A DNA stretch of 22,753 bases from Thermodesulfatator atlanticus. Its GTDB lineage: Bacteria > Desulfobacterota > Thermodesulfobacteria > Thermodesulfobacteriales > Thermodesulfatatoraceae. Every line of letters begins with the position of its first letter. Positions within the stretch are counted from its first letter, which is position 1. The stretch lies in assembly GCA_011321895.1 (NCBI GenBank), contig DROK01000056.1, positions 1 to 22,753 on the forward strand, written 5' to 3'. Position numbers and translations under genes: made by a program. A model generated the notes under the pieces. That model was given only the letters and a program-made list of their open reading frames with translations. It was not told where the DNA came from and made no database searches. Shown here in pieces: positions 1 through 8,423 of this stretch.

Positions 1-770
1 CTACAGCTGTAAAGGATATTTGTGCACCAAAGGAATTTGCCTTTGAGAAAATCTTTTTAGATAATGTAGCCCCGCAAATATTGACCTTTCATCAACCTGA
101 AAGTCTGGTGGCCGAAAATTTTAAGATTCTTAGAAGCCAGATCTTACATCCTAGGACTGGCCTTCCTTCCCGTTTCATTTTGATTACCAGCGCTATTCCG
201 CAGGAAGGAAAAACTTATGTTGCCATTAATCTGGCCTTTTCTTTCGCTAAAAACGTACCGACTCTTTTAATAGAAAGTGACCTGAGGCGTCCAACTTTTT
301 CTTCCATTTTAGGGGTAACCTTTTCGCGTGGTTTATCAGATTTTTTTAAAGATCCTGCCAGAGATATAGAAGAATTTATCTATCAAACCAATTATAAAGG
401 TCTCTTTTTGTTGCCAGCTGGTAACGTCCTTTCTGATGTTAATGATCGTTTTAGTTCCGATATTATTTTGAAATTCATTGAATCCCTCAGAAAGAAATTT
501 TCTAATTTCTTTTTTATATTTGACTCTCCTCCTGTCCTAGTTGCTTCTGAAACCATTTCTCTTTCTCGTCTCATGGATGGTACGGTATTTGTGGTGCGGT
601 ACGGCTTTTCGGATAGAGATGTGGTTGCTGAAGCTTTGGATAAAATTGGTAGATCTAAGGTTTTGGGTCTTGTTTTTAACGCTTTTATGCCCTCTAGCTT
701 GGGTCTCTTTTCTCCTAAGCTGAAGCACTTTAAATATGCCTATCGTTATAAGTACTACAAAAGTTATTAG
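1..770 (+). CDS. Exopolysaccharide tyrosine autokinase (BY-kinase), 5' truncated
   Basis: The frame is open from base 3, so this is the 3' part of a gene beginning outside the window; the TTG at 81 is an internal codon. Family role: a cytoplasmic P-loop ATPase that autophosphorylates C-terminal tyrosines and controls polymerisation and export of exopolysaccharide together with a chain-length membrane protein. Seen: linker with SLVAENFKILRSQ, Walker A (SAIPQEGKT, nt 183-215), Walker A' (LLIESDLRRP, about nt 264-293), Walker B (FIFDSPPVL, about nt 516-542) and a Tyr-rich tail (KYAYRYKYYKSY) typical of the autophosphorylation cluster. Odd: Walker A' has Glu where the family usually has Asp (IESD for IDAD). 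The base composition is AT-rich, unlike most of the window. The sugar transferase follows 5 nt downstream. The CpsD/CapB/PEP-CTERM-type autokinase assignment is firm; the exact subfamily is not. Confidence 0.88.
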   Translation, partial: TAVKDICAPKEFAFEKIFLDNVAPQILTFHQPESLVAENFKILRSQILHPRTGLPSRFILITSAIPQEGKTYVAINLAFSFAKNVPTLLIESDLRRPTFSSILGVTFSRGLSDFFKDPARDIEEFIYQTNYKGLFLLPAGNVLSDVNDRFSSDIILKFIESLRKKFSNFFFIFDSPPVLVASETISLSRLMDGTVFVVRYGFSDRDVVAEALDKIGRSKVLGLVFNAFMPSSLGLFSPKLKHFKYAYRYKYYKSY

Positions 771-775
771 CGTCT

Positions 776-2182
776 ATGATTTGGCTTTTTCATCGCTATT
801 ATCCAACTAGAAAATTAGTTTTTTTTCTGTCTGAAACTCTTCTTATAGTTGCTGCTTCTTGTTTGGCTTTTTATGTTCACCTTGGCTACATTCCCTACCA
901 ATTTTCCGAAATAAGTTTTTGTTTGAAATTTGTTTTTATTGTTTTTTTTCTTCAGTTGTGGCTTTATTATTTTGATTTATATACGTTTCGTCGTGAAGAT
1001 TCTCTGTTTGATGTTTCCTTACGTCTTTTGCAGGCCGTAGGAGTAGCTACTTTTTTGCTCGGAGCCGTTTATCTTGTCTTTCCTGGTTTGATGATCAGTA
1101 ATTGGTCGTTTATGCTCTTTTTGTTTATTGTTATCTTCTTTGCTTTAACTTGGCGCTTGTTTTACTTCTTTTTCTTAAAAAATGGGTATTTGAACGAAAA
1201 GGTGGCTTTATTAGGCTTTTCTGGTCCAGCCAAAGAAATATTGGCTGAAATATATAATCAGTTGGATTGCGGTTTTTCGGTACCACTAATTTTTCTGCCG
1301 TATAATACGCGGGTTAAGCCTGAGGAACTTGAGAATCTGATTTCACCTCCTCCAGTAGTTAAGTACGGTTTTCATGATTTATACCCTATTTGTCGCAATT
1401 TCGGGGTCAGCAAAATTGTGGTGTGCCTTGAGGACAGGCGGGGCAACCTTCCGGTTGATGAGCTTTTGCTCTGTAGAATGAGGGGTATCGATGTGACAGA
1501 AGGTGAGACTTTTTATGAACATCTTACCGGAAAAATTATAGTGGAAAAGATCAGGCCGAGCTGGCTTATTTTCCACGGGGGTTTTTGTAAATCAAGGAAA
1601 GTGCTCTTTTTAAAGAGAGTGCTTGGTATATTTTTATCGTTATTTGGTTTGATAGTTACCTTACCTATTTCTTTTTTGATAGCAATCCTTATTAAACTCG
1701 ATTCTCCTGGGCCTGTTTTTTTTGTCCAGGAACGTGTAGGAAAAGATGGTAAAATTTTTAAACTATATAAATTTCGTTCCATGCGCACCGATATGGGCTC
1801 AGATTCACCTAAGTGGGCCAGTAAAAACGACCCCCGGATTACTAGAGTTGGCCGTATTATCCGCAAGCTTCGTTTGGATGAGATCCCGCAGATGTGGAAT
1901 GTCTTAAAAGGGGATATGTCTTTTGTGGGGCCTCGTCCAGAACAGCCCTATTTTGTAGAGATGCTGCGAAAAAAGATCCCTTTTTATGATCAACGCCATA
2001 CCGTTCACCCTGGCATTACCGGGTGGGCCCAAATTTGCTACCCTTATGGTGCTTCAGAGAAGGATGCTTTAGAAAAGCTTAAATATGACCTTTACTATAT
2101 CAAATATATGTCAGTTATGTTTGATTTGTATATTATTTTTAAAACCATTAAGATTGTAATCTTTGGTGAAGGAGCACGATAA
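776..2182 (+). CDS. Polyprenyl-phosphate sugar-1-phosphate transferase (EPS initiating enzyme)
   Basis: A 468-residue membrane protein that transfers a sugar phosphate from a UDP-sugar to undecaprenyl phosphate, the first step of exopolysaccharide repeat assembly. Four hydrophobic segments lie in about residues 13-135, then a soluble Rossmann-like middle (about 140-265), a fifth membrane segment (about 282-307) and the C-terminal bacterial sugar transferase domain. Visible motifs are SPGPVFFVQERVG, KLYKFRSMR, RLDEIPQMWNVLKGDMSFVG followed by PRPE, and HPGITGWAQI. The stretch TFYEHLTGKI...RPSWLIF resembles the PEP-CTERM/exosortase-associated sugar transferase subfamily (TIGR03013) as I recall it. 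It starts 5 nt after the autokinase stop with no clear Shine-Dalgarno, suggesting translational coupling. It ends in TAATG with glmS. The gene is strongly AT-rich (18 G+C in 60 at 961-1020), which suggests transfer. Confidence 0.88.
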   Translation: MIWLFHRYYPTRKLVFFLSETLLIVAASCLAFYVHLGYIPYQFSEISFCLKFVFIVFFLQLWLYYFDLYTFRREDSLFDVSLRLLQAVGVATFLLGAVYLVFPGLMISNWSFMLFLFIVIFFALTWRLFYFFFLKNGYLNEKVALLGFSGPAKEILAEIYNQLDCGFSVPLIFLPYNTRVKPEELENLISPPPVVKYGFHDLYPICRNFGVSKIVVCLEDRRGNLPVDELLLCRMRGIDVTEGETFYEHLTGKIIVEKIRPSWLIFHGGFCKSRKVLFLKRVLGIFLSLFGLIVTLPISFLIAILIKLDSPGPVFFVQERVGKDGKIFKLYKFRSMRTDMGSDSPKWASKNDPRITRVGRIIRKLRLDEIPQMWNVLKGDMSFVGPRPEQPYFVEMLRKKIPFYDQRHTVHPGITGWAQICYPYGASEKDALEKLKYDLYYIKYMSVMFDLYIIFKTIKIVIFGEGAR

Positions 2183-4029
2183 TGTGTGGAATTATAGGAT
2201 ACGTTGGAAACCGACCCGTTATACCTATCCTTTTAGAAGGATTAAGAAGGTTAGAATATCGTGGTTATGATTCAGCAGGCGTTGCTTTTTTCTACCATAA
2301 CGAGTTAAAAATCATTCGGGCTTTAGGTAAACTTATCAATTTACAAGAAAAATTAGTCGCTTCGGGTTATAATCCCCTGGGCATAGGGCTCGGGCATACC
2401 AGATGGGCTACCCACGGAGAACCTTCGGAGGAAAACGCCCACCCTCATGCCGATTGCCGGCAGGAATTAGTCGTGGTTCATAACGGCATCATTGAAAATT
2501 ATCACGTCCTGAGAAGGGAATTAGAGGCCAAAGGCCATCGTTTCTCCTCACAGACGGATACGGAAATCATCCCCCATCTGATAGAAGAAGCCTTGAAAGA
2601 AACCACTGATCTGGTGGAAGCCGTACGTCTGGCCCTGGCCAAAGTGGAAGGGGCTTACGCTATCGGTGTCCTCTGGCGCCAGAGTCCGGACATGTTGGTC
2701 GCCGCCCGGAACCAAAGCCCACTGGTGTTGGGGGTTGGCGATATAGAATATTTTATGGCCTCCGATATCCCTGCCTTGTTGCCCTGGACTAACCAAGTCA
2801 TCTTTTTGGATGACGGTGAGATGGCGGTTTTGACCAAAGATAACCTGCGCCTTCTTTCCATTGAAGACGGGGCCTCTCTTTCCAAAGCCCCCGTTACCAT
2901 TACCTGGGACGCTTCCATGGCGGAAAAGGCGGGCTTCAAGCATTTCATGCTCAAAGAGATATACGAACAGCCGCAAGCCATCTTAAACACCTTTCGGGGA
3001 AGACTTGATCCAGAAACGGGAAGAGTAAAAATCCCGGAGATAGGCCTTGCCGAAGAAGAAATAGAGCGTCTCAGAAAGATATGTATCATCGCCTGTGGGA
3101 CTTCTTATCACGCCGGGTTGGTGGCCAAATACTTATTTGAAAGCTGGGTCAAAATACCGGTAGAAGTGGAACTCGGTTCAGAGTTTCGTTACCGGGACGC
3201 TTTAATCGATAAAGATACCTTGGCCATTCCCATTTCCCAATCCGGGGAGACGGCAGATACCTTGGCCAGCTTGCGCAAGGCGCGCGAGGAAGGGGCCTTT
3301 GCCGTGGCCATTTGTAACGTTTTGGGTAGTACCATTACCAGAGAGACCGACGGTACAATCTACACCCACGCCGGGCCAGAGATCGGAGTGGCCTCTACCA
3401 AGGCCTTTACCAGCCAGCTTACCGCCTTACTTTTGCTTATGCTTTATTTTGCCGAAATAAAGGATTCCATGCCCGAGGAAGAGCGGATACGGCTGGCCAA
3501 ATCTTTGGTGAGGCTCCCGGGTCTGCTCGAAAAGCTTATCGAGGAAGTCCATCCGGTGCTCAAAGACCTCGCTTACGAGTACCATAAAAAGGCCCATTTC
3601 TTGTATCTGGGGCGCCATGTCCTCTTTCCCATCGCCCTTGAGGGGGCGCTTAAACTCAAAGAGATTTCCTATATTCACGCGGAAGGGTACGCCGCCGGGG
3701 AGATGAAACACGGTCCCATCGCCTTGATAGACGAAGAAATGCCCGTGGTGGCCCTGGCACCCCGGGAACAGCACGTTTACGAAAAGATGATCAGTAACGT
3801 AGAAGAAGTTCGTTCCCGGCGGGGAGAGGTGATCGCCTTCGGTACCGAGGGAGACCAAAATTTGGCCCGTATGACAAACAAAGTCATTTTCCTTCCTTCG
3901 TGCAGTTGGGAAATTCTGCCCATCGTGTACACTGTCCCTTTACAACTTCTGGCCTATGAGATAGCAGTGGCCAGAGGGTGTGACGTGGATCAACCACGTA
4001 ATTTGGCCAAAAGCGTTACGGTGGAGTAG
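2182..4029 (+). CDS. glmS: Glutamine--fructose-6-phosphate aminotransferase (isomerizing)
   Basis: Converts fructose-6-phosphate and glutamine to glucosamine-6-phosphate, the entry to UDP-GlcNAc for peptidoglycan, LPS and exopolysaccharide. The 615 residues are full length. Class II amidotransferase domain with the nucleophile Cys2 (MCGIIGYVG), then HTRWATHGEPS and HNGIIENY. Two SIS sugar-isomerase domains follow (ACGTSYHAG, SQSGETADT, EGYAAGEMKHGPIAL). The classic C-terminus DQPRNLAKSVTVE is intact. The start ATG overlaps the sugar transferase stop (TAATG), so no glmS ribozyme leader is possible here. Odd: the first ~190 bp share the AT-rich composition of the exopolysaccharide genes, then GC content rises abruptly (19/60 at 2281-2340, 37/60 at 2401-2460). 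The protein itself reads through without a break. Confidence 0.98.
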   Translation: MCGIIGYVGNRPVIPILLEGLRRLEYRGYDSAGVAFFYHNELKIIRALGKLINLQEKLVASGYNPLGIGLGHTRWATHGEPSEENAHPHADCRQELVVVHNGIIENYHVLRRELEAKGHRFSSQTDTEIIPHLIEEALKETTDLVEAVRLALAKVEGAYAIGVLWRQSPDMLVAARNQSPLVLGVGDIEYFMASDIPALLPWTNQVIFLDDGEMAVLTKDNLRLLSIEDGASLSKAPVTITWDASMAEKAGFKHFMLKEIYEQPQAILNTFRGRLDPETGRVKIPEIGLAEEEIERLRKICIIACGTSYHAGLVAKYLFESWVKIPVEVELGSEFRYRDALIDKDTLAIPISQSGETADTLASLRKAREEGAFAVAICNVLGSTITRETDGTIYTHAGPEIGVASTKAFTSQLTALLLLMLYFAEIKDSMPEEERIRLAKSLVRLPGLLEKLIEEVHPVLKDLAYEYHKKAHFLYLGRHVLFPIALEGALKLKEISYIHAEGYAAGEMKHGPIALIDEEMPVVALAPREQHVYEKMISNVEEVRSRRGEVIAFGTEGDQNLARMTNKVIFLPSCSWEILPIVYTVPLQLLAYEIAVARGCDVDQPRNLAKSVTVE

Positions 4030-4031
4030 GT

Positions 4032-4994
4032 ATGGACGCGTCTATTTTAGTTACCGGTGGAGCAGGTTTTATCGGGAGCCATTTGGTCGATCACTTATTA
4101 CAGCGGGGCGAAGAAGTGGTGGTGGTGGATGATTTTAACGACTATTATTCTCCCCGGATAAAATGGCGCAATATCTCTTCCGCCCTCCAGAAGCCCAATT
4201 TCCATCTGGAACAGGGAGACATAAGGGATTTCCCTTTTTTGGAACGGGTCTTCCGGCGCTATAAGTTGCGCTGCGTGGTCCATTTGGCTGCCCGCGCCGG
4301 CGTGCGTCCTTCCGTAGAAGACCCGGTCCTTTACGAAGAGGTCAACGGCCTTGGCACCACCAATTTGCTAGAACTTTGTCGTCGTTACGGGGTCCCTAAG
4401 TTTGTTTACGGTAGTTCTTCTTCGGTATACGGGTTTTCCAACCAGGTGCCTTTTTCCGAAGACCAATGTTCAGACCGTCCGGCCTCCCCCTACGCGGCCA
4501 CCAAAAGGGCCAATGAGCTCATGTGCCACACCTACCATCATCTTTTCGGCCTTAAAGTGGTTTGTCTTCGGTTTTTCACGGTTTATGGCCCCCGTCAGCG
4601 TCCAGAAATGGCTATCCATAAATTTACCCGTTTGATAGACCGGGGGGAGGAAATTCCCATTTACGGGGATGGTTCTGCCAAAAGAGACTACACTTATATT
4701 GACGACATTATCCAGGGAGTCCTGGCCGCCATTGATAAGGATTTTGATTACGAAATTTTTAACCTGGGCGAGGCCCGGGTCACCGACCTTTTGACCCTCA
4801 TTAAATTGATTGAAGAAAACCTGGGCAAAAAGGCCCGCCTCAAGTTTCTGCCCTTTCAGCCAGGAGACGTTCCTATTACCTATGCGGACATATCCAAGGC
4901 CAAACGTCTTCTGGGATATAACCCCCAGGTACCCATTGAAGAGGGGATCAGGCGCTTTGTGGCGTGGTATAAAAAAGAAGCACCCTATCTTTGA
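4032..4994 (+). CDS. NAD-dependent UDP-sugar epimerase (UDP-glucuronate 4-epimerase-like)
   Basis: Extended short-chain dehydrogenase of 320 residues that interconverts UDP-sugars by a transient C4 oxidation with bound NAD. Seen: Rossmann motif TGGAGFIGSHL (about residues 8-18), VVVDDFNDYYSPRIKWRN, catalytic SSSSVYG and YAATK (Y-x3-K), FFTVYGPRQRP, and the substrate-side stretch GDGSAKRDYTYIDDI. The segment NDYYSPRIKW resembles UDP-glucuronate 4-epimerases (YYdp.LK), so UDP-galacturonate is a plausible product, but UDP-glucose/GlcNAc 4-epimerase cannot be excluded. It begins 2 nt after the glmS stop, so the two are surely co-transcribed and together supply nucleotide sugars to envelope or exopolysaccharide synthesis. 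Confidence 0.9.
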   Translation: MDASILVTGGAGFIGSHLVDHLLQRGEEVVVVDDFNDYYSPRIKWRNISSALQKPNFHLEQGDIRDFPFLERVFRRYKLRCVVHLAARAGVRPSVEDPVLYEEVNGLGTTNLLELCRRYGVPKFVYGSSSSVYGFSNQVPFSEDQCSDRPASPYAATKRANELMCHTYHHLFGLKVVCLRFFTVYGPRQRPEMAIHKFTRLIDRGEEIPIYGDGSAKRDYTYIDDIIQGVLAAIDKDFDYEIFNLGEARVTDLLTLIKLIEENLGKKARLKFLPFQPGDVPITYADISKAKRLLGYNPQVPIEEGIRRFVAWYKKEAPYL

Positions 4995-5008
4995 AGTGGA
5001 GGTAAGAG

Positions 5009-5560
5009 ATGAAACCCGAAGAATGCACCCTGTATCACAGCGGCCTTAAAGGGGCCGAGGCTACTTTCGGAGAATACGCCGAAAAATGGGGGGTAAAAGA
5101 GGTAGTTTTCACCTACGAAGGACACACCCCTGACCGGGCCAAAAATCTGGTGGTGCTTTCAGAAGAGGAGCTTAAGCGTGGCGACATCAGCATGGAGCTG
5201 GTCTCCAGGATGATGAAACGCAACTACGCCAAGCCGGAGCGGATAAGGAAAGTGCTCCAGGTCATCTTTCACATGGTAAATAAAGGCTACCAGGTCTTTA
5301 TAGTGGGTGAGATTTTGCCCAACCATACCGTTAAAGGTGGTACCGGTTGGGCGGCGGAGCTGGCCAAACTCTTCAACCGCCCCTTACACGTCTTTGACCA
5401 GAAGCAGGGCAAGTGGTTTACCTGGCAAGAAGGACAGTGGAAAGAAGATACGCCGGTGATCTCCTACCAGACCTTTGTCGGGACCGGTACGAGGTATCTC
5501 AACGAGGCCGGCCGTAAGGCCATCGAAGAACTTTTTGAGCGCTCTTTCGCCCAGGGTTAG
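5009..5560 (+). CDS. Predicted Rossmann-like (SLOG-type) nucleotide-binding protein
   Basis: A 183-residue soluble protein without signal peptide or membrane segment. A Shine-Dalgarno (GGAGG) precedes the ATG at 5009. Seen: an N-terminal SGLKGAEATFGEYAEK segment, a Lys/Arg-rich middle, then VFIVGEI, VKGGTGWAAELAKLFN and PLHVFDQKQGKWFTW, and GTGTRYL near the C-terminus. The GG-T-G-x-A-x-x-LA pattern followed by a strand and VFDQ is how SLOG/DprA-like or lysine-decarboxylase-like Rossmann domains present their phosphate-binding loop. The specific ligand and function are unknown to me. It closes the plus-strand run after the epimerase (14 nt gap). Its TAG overlaps the TAA of the convergent decarboxylase gene within TTAG, so no terminator fits between them. 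Confidence 0.75.
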   Translation: MKPEECTLYHSGLKGAEATFGEYAEKWGVKEVVFTYEGHTPDRAKNLVVLSEEELKRGDISMELVSRMMKRNYAKPERIRKVLQVIFHMVNKGYQVFIVGEILPNHTVKGGTGWAAELAKLFNRPLHVFDQKQGKWFTWQEGQWKEDTPVISYQTFVGTGTRYLNEAGRKAIEELFERSFAQG

Positions 5561-7029
5561 AGATATTTTTTGAGAAACTTTTCTACCCCGAGCTTGTGCC
5601 AGAGACGGTCTATTTTTTCTTTGACCTCCGGGGCCATTTCTATTACGTCAGGCCATTCCCGGTTAAAGCCTTCTTCTGGCCATTTTCGGGTGGCGTCGAT
5701 AGCCATTTTGCTACCGTAATAGGGATAAGGAGCGGCGTGATCCAGGGCGTCTACCGGGCCCTTGACGAAGAAGATATCCCTTTCCGGATCGATGTTATTA
5801 CCCAACCGCCACAAGCATTCCGAAATATCCTGGACGTTAACTTCCTTGTCAAAGATCACGATTATTTTGCAAAACATCATCTGTCCCAGGCCCCAAAGGG
5901 CGCAGGCCACTTTGCGGGCGTGGCCGGGGTAGCGTTTGTCTATAGAAACAAAGGCCAGATTATGAAAGACTCCTTCAAGCGGCAGGTTTATGTCTATGAC
6001 CTCAGGCAGGGTCTTTTGGATGAGGGGGAGGAATAACCTTTCCGTGGCCTTGGCCAGATAACAGTCCTCTTGCGGGGGACGGCCCACGATGGTGGCCGGA
6101 TAGATGGCGTCTCGCCGCATGGTCAGGCAGGTCACGTGAAAAACGGGGTAATAATCCGGGAGGGAATAGTAGCCGGTGTGGTCCCCAAAAGGGCCTTCAA
6201 GCCGTCTTTCTCCCGGCTCTACGTAGCCTTCCAGTACGATCTGACTGTTAGCAGGCACCTCCAGGTCAACGGTCAAACATTTGACCAGTTCTACCGGTTT
6301 GCCCCTCAGGAAGCCGGCAAAGAGCATCTCGTCGACGTCGTCAGGAAGGGGGGCCGTGGCCGCGTAGGTAACCGCCGGGTCCGGACCCAGGGCCACCGCC
6401 ACCGGAAGCCTCTTTCCCAACCGTTCAGCCACCCGGTAATGCTGGGCCCCGCCCTTGTGTAAATGCCAGTGCATCCCGGTGGTGTTCCGGTCAAAGACCT
6501 GCATCCGGTACATCCCGGCGTTTCTGACCCCGGTCTCGGGGTGTTTGGTGATCACCACCGGCAGCGTGATAAAAGGGCCTCCGTCCTGGGGCCAGCAATG
6601 GAGAACGGGCAACTTAAAAAGGTCTACCTCGTCCCCTTTAAAGACTATTTCCTGACAGGGGGCCTTTTTGACCATTTTGGGGAAGATGTTGGCCAGGCGT
6701 TTTAATTTGGGGATGAGGTTGAGTTTTTTAAAGATGGAATCCGGGGCTTCTATTTCCAGAAATTGCAACACGTCCTGGGCCAGTTCATCAAGGTTTTTGA
6801 CCCCTAGGGCGAGCGAGATGCGGCGGTAACTCCCAAAGGCGTTAGTGAGTACCGGAAGGTCATAACCCGGTACGTTTTCAAAAAGGAGGGCAGGACCGTA
6901 AAGTTTACAGACCCGGTCGGTGACTTCCGGGATTTCCAGGCGGGGAGAAAGGGGTTCCCTGATCCGTAGCAGTTCTCCTTCCCTTTCCAGCCGGGCCAGA
7001 AATTCCTGAAGGTCGCGGTAGGCAATCAT
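5557..7029 (-). CDS. mqnL: UbiD-family decarboxylase of menaquinone biosynthesis
   Basis: Prenylated-FMN-dependent decarboxylase of 490 residues. In the futalosine route this family removes the carboxylate of the prenylated dihydroxynaphthoate before the final methylation. Seen: MYRMQVFD (Arg175, matching the conserved UbiD active-site Arg), TTGMHWHLHKGGAQHY, and LEGPFGDHTGYY, giving the acidic pair Glu278/Asp283 of the UbiD/Fdc catalytic triad. IVGRPPQEDCYLAKATE and the C-terminal DATRKWPEEG pattern resemble the SCO4490-type menaquinone subgroup rather than E. coli UbiD. The context supports this: mqnC and a futalosine-type amidohydrolase are in the same run. A UbiX-type partner making prenyl-FMN is needed and is not in the window. 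Shine-Dalgarno AGGAG lies 5 nt before the ATG, which overlaps the purF stop as ATGA. Confidence 0.9.
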   Translation of the reverse strand: MIAYRDLQEFLARLEREGELLRIREPLSPRLEIPEVTDRVCKLYGPALLFENVPGYDLPVLTNAFGSYRRISLALGVKNLDELAQDVLQFLEIEAPDSIFKKLNLIPKLKRLANIFPKMVKKAPCQEIVFKGDEVDLFKLPVLHCWPQDGGPFITLPVVITKHPETGVRNAGMYRMQVFDRNTTGMHWHLHKGGAQHYRVAERLGKRLPVAVALGPDPAVTYAATAPLPDDVDEMLFAGFLRGKPVELVKCLTVDLEVPANSQIVLEGYVEPGERRLEGPFGDHTGYYSLPDYYPVFHVTCLTMRRDAIYPATIVGRPPQEDCYLAKATERLFLPLIQKTLPEVIDINLPLEGVFHNLAFVSIDKRYPGHARKVACALWGLGQMMFCKIIVIFDKEVNVQDISECLWRLGNNIDPERDIFFVKGPVDALDHAAPYPYYGSKMAIDATRKWPEEGFNREWPDVIEMAPEVKEKIDRLWHKLGVEKFLKKYL

Positions 7030-8408
7030 AAAGGCTCCTGGGTTTCAAATATTTCTTTGCTGAGGCCTGCCTGGATGGGTACCGGGTAATTACCGGTAAA
7101 ACAGGCCAGGCAGAATTTCTGGTTGCTCTCTCCTCCCGCCCTCAGGAGGCCTTCCAGGGAGAGGTAGTAAAGGCGATCAAGCTCAAGGTAACGCCTGATC
7201 TCTTCTACCGAATGTTTGGCGGCGATGAGTTCACCGCGGGAGGGGAAGTCGATTCCGTAAAAGCAGGGGTAACGAATGGGAGGACAACTGATGAGCATAT
7301 TTATTTCGTAAGCCCCGGCCTCCCGGATGGCCCTTATCCGGGTACGGCTGGTGGTCCCCCTCACCAAAGAATCGTCCACCACCGCCACCTTCTTGCCCCT
7401 TAATATTTCTTTTACCGGGTTTAGTTTTACCCGAACCGAAAAATCCCTCATGCTCTGGGAGGGCTGGATGAAGGTTCGTCCCACGTAGTGGTTACGGATC
7501 ACCCCCATCTCGAAAGGCAGGCCTGCCTTTTGTGCGTAGCCAATGGCGGCGTAGTTGCCGGAATCGGGAAAGGGCATAACAAAATCGGTCTTAAGGGGAC
7601 ACTCACGGGCCAGTTCAAAACCCAGGCGTTTGCGAAAGACGTAGACGTTTTCCCCGAAGATGTAGCTGTCCGGGCGGGCAAAATAAATGAATTCAAAGAC
7701 ACAGTGAGCAAGCTTTTCGCTTTCAACGGCTTGATAGGAAGAAAGACCGTTCTCGTCGATGATAAGGATCTCCCCGGGGTTTACGTCCCGTAAATACTGG
7801 GCCTGTACCAGGTCAAAGGCACAGGTTTCTGAGGCCACAATGTAGCCGCCGTTTAGCATCCCTAAGGCCAGGGGGCGGAACCCGTAAGGGTCCCGGAAGG
7901 CTATGAGTTTGTCCTGGGCCAGGAGGACGATGGAATAGGCCCCTTCGATCAATTCCATCGTTTCTTTGATGGCTTCAAGGATGCCTCGTCTTAAGGCCTT
8001 GGCCAGGAGGTGGACGATGACCTCGCTGTCCATGGTGGTCTGAAAAAGGGAGCCCTGCCTTTCAAGCTCGGCGCGTAAAAGGTGGGCGTTTACCAGGTTT
8101 CCGTTGTGGGCCAGGGCAAAGGTGTGTTTGCCGTGAGTAACAAAAAAGGGCTGGGCGTTTTTGACGGTGGTGGAGCCGGTGGTGGAATAACGGACGTGCC
8201 CCACCGCGATGTGTCCTTTAAGGTTGTTTAAGGTGTTTTCGTCAAAGACGTCGGCTACCAGCCCGAGAGCCTTGTGTTCCCGTACGTTTCGGCCGTCTGA
8301 TACCACTATGCCTGCGCTTTCCTGCCCCCGGTGTTGCAGGGCGTAAAGGCCGAAATAGGCGATTTTGGCGGCCTCTTTATGTCCAAAAACCCCGATGATG
8401 CCACACAT
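7026..8408 (-). CDS. purF: Amidophosphoribosyltransferase
   Basis: Makes 5-phosphoribosylamine from PRPP and glutamine, the committed step of purine synthesis. The 460 residues begin MCGIIGVFG, so Cys2 is the nucleophile with essentially no propeptide. The PRPP loop is VAVVDDSLVRGTTS (about residues 341-354). Cys236, Cys382, Cys433 and Cys436 (CLAC) match the ligand set of the Bacillus subtilis-type [4Fe-4S] enzyme, which is oxygen-labile, consistent with an anaerobe. A GGGGAG Shine-Dalgarno precedes the ATG; the stop overlaps the next gene's start. No other purine synthesis gene is nearby, so it has been pulled into this mixed operon. The futalosine route releases hypoxanthine, a possible purine link, but that is inference. 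Confidence 0.97.
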   Translation of the reverse strand: MCGIIGVFGHKEAAKIAYFGLYALQHRGQESAGIVVSDGRNVREHKALGLVADVFDENTLNNLKGHIAVGHVRYSTTGSTTVKNAQPFFVTHGKHTFALAHNGNLVNAHLLRAELERQGSLFQTTMDSEVIVHLLAKALRRGILEAIKETMELIEGAYSIVLLAQDKLIAFRDPYGFRPLALGMLNGGYIVASETCAFDLVQAQYLRDVNPGEILIIDENGLSSYQAVESEKLAHCVFEFIYFARPDSYIFGENVYVFRKRLGFELARECPLKTDFVMPFPDSGNYAAIGYAQKAGLPFEMGVIRNHYVGRTFIQPSQSMRDFSVRVKLNPVKEILRGKKVAVVDDSLVRGTTSRTRIRAIREAGAYEINMLISCPPIRYPCFYGIDFPSRGELIAAKHSVEEIRRYLELDRLYYLSLEGLLRAGGESNQKFCLACFTGNYPVPIQAGLSKEIFETQEPL

Positions 8409-8423
8409 GGCCCGCTCCCCTGA

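Noticed and set aside
2160-2182. glmS ribozyme or riboswitch leader
   Set aside because: The glmS ATG overlaps the preceding stop codon; there is no untranslated leader.
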